A stretch of 64,000 nt of DNA from an uncultured Clostridia bacterium. GTDB taxonomy: Bacteria > Bacillota > Clostridia > Lachnospirales > Lachnospiraceae. The translations under genes were made by a program, and so were the position numbers. This document shows, piece after piece, positions 62,690 through 64,000 of this stretch; position 1 is the first letter of the stretch; each line of letters opens with the position of its first letter. The notes beneath the pieces were generated by a model, which ran no database searches, was not told the origin of the DNA, and worked only from the letters and a program-made list of their open reading frames with translations. The DNA is taken from positions 1 through 64,000 of the forward strand of contig CALBKM010000029.1 of NCBI GenBank assembly GCA_937895705.1, in the 5' to 3' direction.

Positions 62690-63373
62690 CTACAACAGCT
62701 CAAAATCCGCCGCTCCGTGCTTGCAAATCGGACAAATATAATCCGCAGGCAACGATTCTCCCTCGTATACATAGCCACAAATTTTGCAAACGTAGGAGTT
62801 GGTTGCTTTGCCGTCTTCCGCATTTGCCCCATTGGTTCCGCTTGTATTCCCACCGCCCGCATTCGCTGCTTCCGCTTTCTTCGGTGTCGGCTTGTACGGC
62901 TGCTTTACGTACTTCTGATAATAATCGTAGGTCACAGGCACCTGGCTGCTGACAATATCCGCATCCGTCACCTCTACCAAAAACATAGTATGGGTATCCA
63001 GTGCAAAACTCTCGCTCACCGTTCCGCAAAAATACGCACTGCTGTTACGATTGAGACGGAAACAACCGTTGGCACAACGGGTCACATCCTCAAAGTCTTC
63101 AAACTTATCTACCTTCTTACCGCTCTGATAACCGAAATGGCTATACACGGAAAACGGTGTCTTTTCCGTCAGCACGGAAATTGTCAGCTTCCCGGTTTTT
63201 TTTATCATATCATGGGTTAAATTCTGATTACTTACACTTACCAAAAGCCGGATCGGATTCTGGGTTACCTGCATCACCGTGTTTACAATACAGGCATTAT
63301 CCTTGCCGTTCTCGTTTGCCGCCACCAGATACAATCCGTAACCGATTTGAAATAATGCATTCTGATTCATCAT
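62690..63373 (-). CDS. Flavin reductase-like protein fused to rubredoxin
   Basis: 227 residues. Residues 1-150 form a flavin reductase-like FMN-binding domain (ACIVNTVMQVTQNPIRLLVSVS, GCFRLNRNSSAYFCG). A Gly/Asn/Ala-rich linker (about 165-190) leads to a C-terminal rubredoxin with CKICGYVYEG and CPICKHGAADF, which binds one iron. Such high-molecular-weight rubredoxins of anaerobes pass electrons for oxygen, NO or peroxide reduction. ATG 63373 is favoured by spacing to GAGG, but ATG 63379 is possible. Confidence 0.9.
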   Translation of the reverse strand: MMNQNALFQIGYGLYLVAANENGKDNACIVNTVMQVTQNPIRLLVSVSNQNLTHDMIKKTGKLTISVLTEKTPFSVYSHFGYQSGKKVDKFEDFEDVTRCANGCFRLNRNSSAYFCGTVSESFALDTHTMFLVEVTDADIVSSQVPVTYDYYQKYVKQPYKPTPKKAEAANAGGGNTSGTNGANAEDGKATNSYVCKICGYVYEGESLPADYICPICKHGAADFELL

Positions 63374-63518
63374 ATTCATCTACCTCTTTCTTATTTTTTG
63401 TGATTAATTTCCTGTTTTCTGAATAAAAAAATATTTTCTAATTCCACATATTTCCTTGTTACTATGTTTCACTACTAAATAGATTATACTAATATTCTCC
63501 AAAATAATCAAATAAAAC

Positions 63519-63547
63519 TTGACACTTTCATAAAAAGGAATTATGCT
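63519..63547 (+). promoter_or_regulatory. Predicted promoter of the TIGR01440 gene
   Basis: TTGACA, 17-bp spacer, TATGCT on the plus strand; about 33 bases before the start codon. Confidence 0.65.
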
Positions 63548-63579
63548 TGAAACGTAAAATAAGATTGTGAGGTATTCCT

Positions 63580-64000
63580 ATGTCTGAAATAAAAGAACAA
63601 TGTATGTCTGCTTCCCGCGAGCTTATCGAGGCCGCAGGCTTAAAGAAGGGTCAAATCCTTGTAGTAGGCTGTTCTACAAGTGAAGTATGCGGTTCCAAAA
63701 TCGGTACCGACTCCCGCCCGGAGGTGGCTGTGGATATGGTGGAGGGCATTCTCTCCGTTTGTACCGAAAAAGGCATCTACTTAGCGGCTCAGTGCTGTGA
63801 ACATTTGAACCGTGCTATCATTGTAGAACGCGCTGCGGTACCGTTTGCGGAGCCGGTCAATGTGGTTCCGCAGCCGAAGGCAGGCGGCTCTTTCGCTACC
63901 GCCCTTTACGCAAAATTATCCGATCCGGTGGCTTTGGAAGAAATCAAAGCCGACGCTGGCCTTGACATCGGCGGCACCTTAATCGGCATGCATTTAAAGA
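63580..64000 (+). CDS. TIGR01440/UPF0340 family protein (3' end beyond window)
   Basis: 140 residues visible. The stretch LVVGCSTSEVCGSKIGTDS and AAQCCEHLNRAIIVER are hallmarks of the UPF0340 family (YwlG in B. subtilis), a protein of unknown function kept in many Firmicutes. GAGG lies seven bases before the ATG. It is divergent from the rubredoxin fusion gene; the remainder lies off the right edge. Confidence 0.9.
   Translation, partial: MSEIKEQCMSASRELIEAAGLKKGQILVVGCSTSEVCGSKIGTDSRPEVAVDMVEGILSVCTEKGIYLAAQCCEHLNRAIIVERAAVPFAEPVNVVPQPKAGGSFATALYAKLSDPVALEEIKADAGLDIGGTLIGMHLK

Noticed and set aside
1..64000. tRNA, rRNA, CRISPR arrays, insertion sequences
   Set aside because: Read for cloverleaf ends, evenly spaced repeats and transposase motifs; none seen. 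A tRNA scan could still be run to confirm.

Overview
The window looks like chromosome of a spore-forming, Gram-positive Clostridia-type Firmicute, most likely Lachnospiraceae. This rests on content rather than any database match: strong Shine-Dalgarno sites (AGGAGG class), TTGACA/TATAAT promoters, sporulation genes (yqfC, yqfD, a SpoVB-type flippase, DacF-type carboxypeptidases), short ProB, an rny-miaB pair, and conserved Firmicute gene neighbourhoods. I see no tRNA, rRNA, CRISPR array, insertion sequence or prophage. About 50 protein genes are called, nearly all on the minus strand.

Layout. 1-1.5 kb: partial B12/radical-SAM gene and a long fold-back that could encode a 6S-like RNA. 1.5-9.7 kb: zinc-ribbon membrane protein, SWIM/SNF2 helicase, an ECF sigma factor coupled to a membrane-anchored serpin, and a SulP anion transporter. 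9.7-19.7 kb: housekeeping block with two D,D-carboxypeptidases, scpB-scpA-phosphoesterase, pyrimidine nucleoside phosphorylase, DAHP synthase, a degenerate XerD-like protein, NudF and ProC. 20-29 kb: a BlaI repressor, a giant 1822-residue BlaR1-type (M56) receptor and a DUF6273/RCC1-like lipoprotein. 29-32.2 kb: histidine kinase operon whose DNA-binding partner has no receiver domain. 32-35.8 kb: gene remnant, calcium-motif membrane protein, aminotransferase, zinc-ribbon membrane protein. 35.9-51.8 kb: rny, miaB, proB-DUF896-proA, two flavoproteins, flippase, ybeY, truncated PgpH-like protein, phoH, yqfD, yqfC, rpsU. 52-57 kb: second BlaI/BlaR1 pair with a separate EF-hand/LRR protein. 57-61.9 kb: alaS and a third BlaI/BlaR1 pair. 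62-64 kb: lipoprotein, flavin reductase-rubredoxin fusion, start of a TIGR01440 gene.

The most striking theme is three BlaR1/BlaI-like regulator pairs without any penicillin-binding sensor domain. In the first, the M56 protease is fused to a huge extracytoplasmic region of EF-hand/leucine-rich modules, RCC1-like repeats and a DUF6273 domain. In the second, the same EF-hand/leucine-rich module is a separate gene 4 nt downstream of the M56 gene. That fused-versus-adjacent pattern suggests the module is the sensory input for M56/BlaI signalling. Each repressor gene has a TTGACA promoter with dyad symmetries in or next to it. Other signalling oddities are the receiver-less winged-helix regulator and the serpin carried on an anti-sigma-like membrane anchor. 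All functional statements are read from sequence motifs and family knowledge; none was tested by a search.
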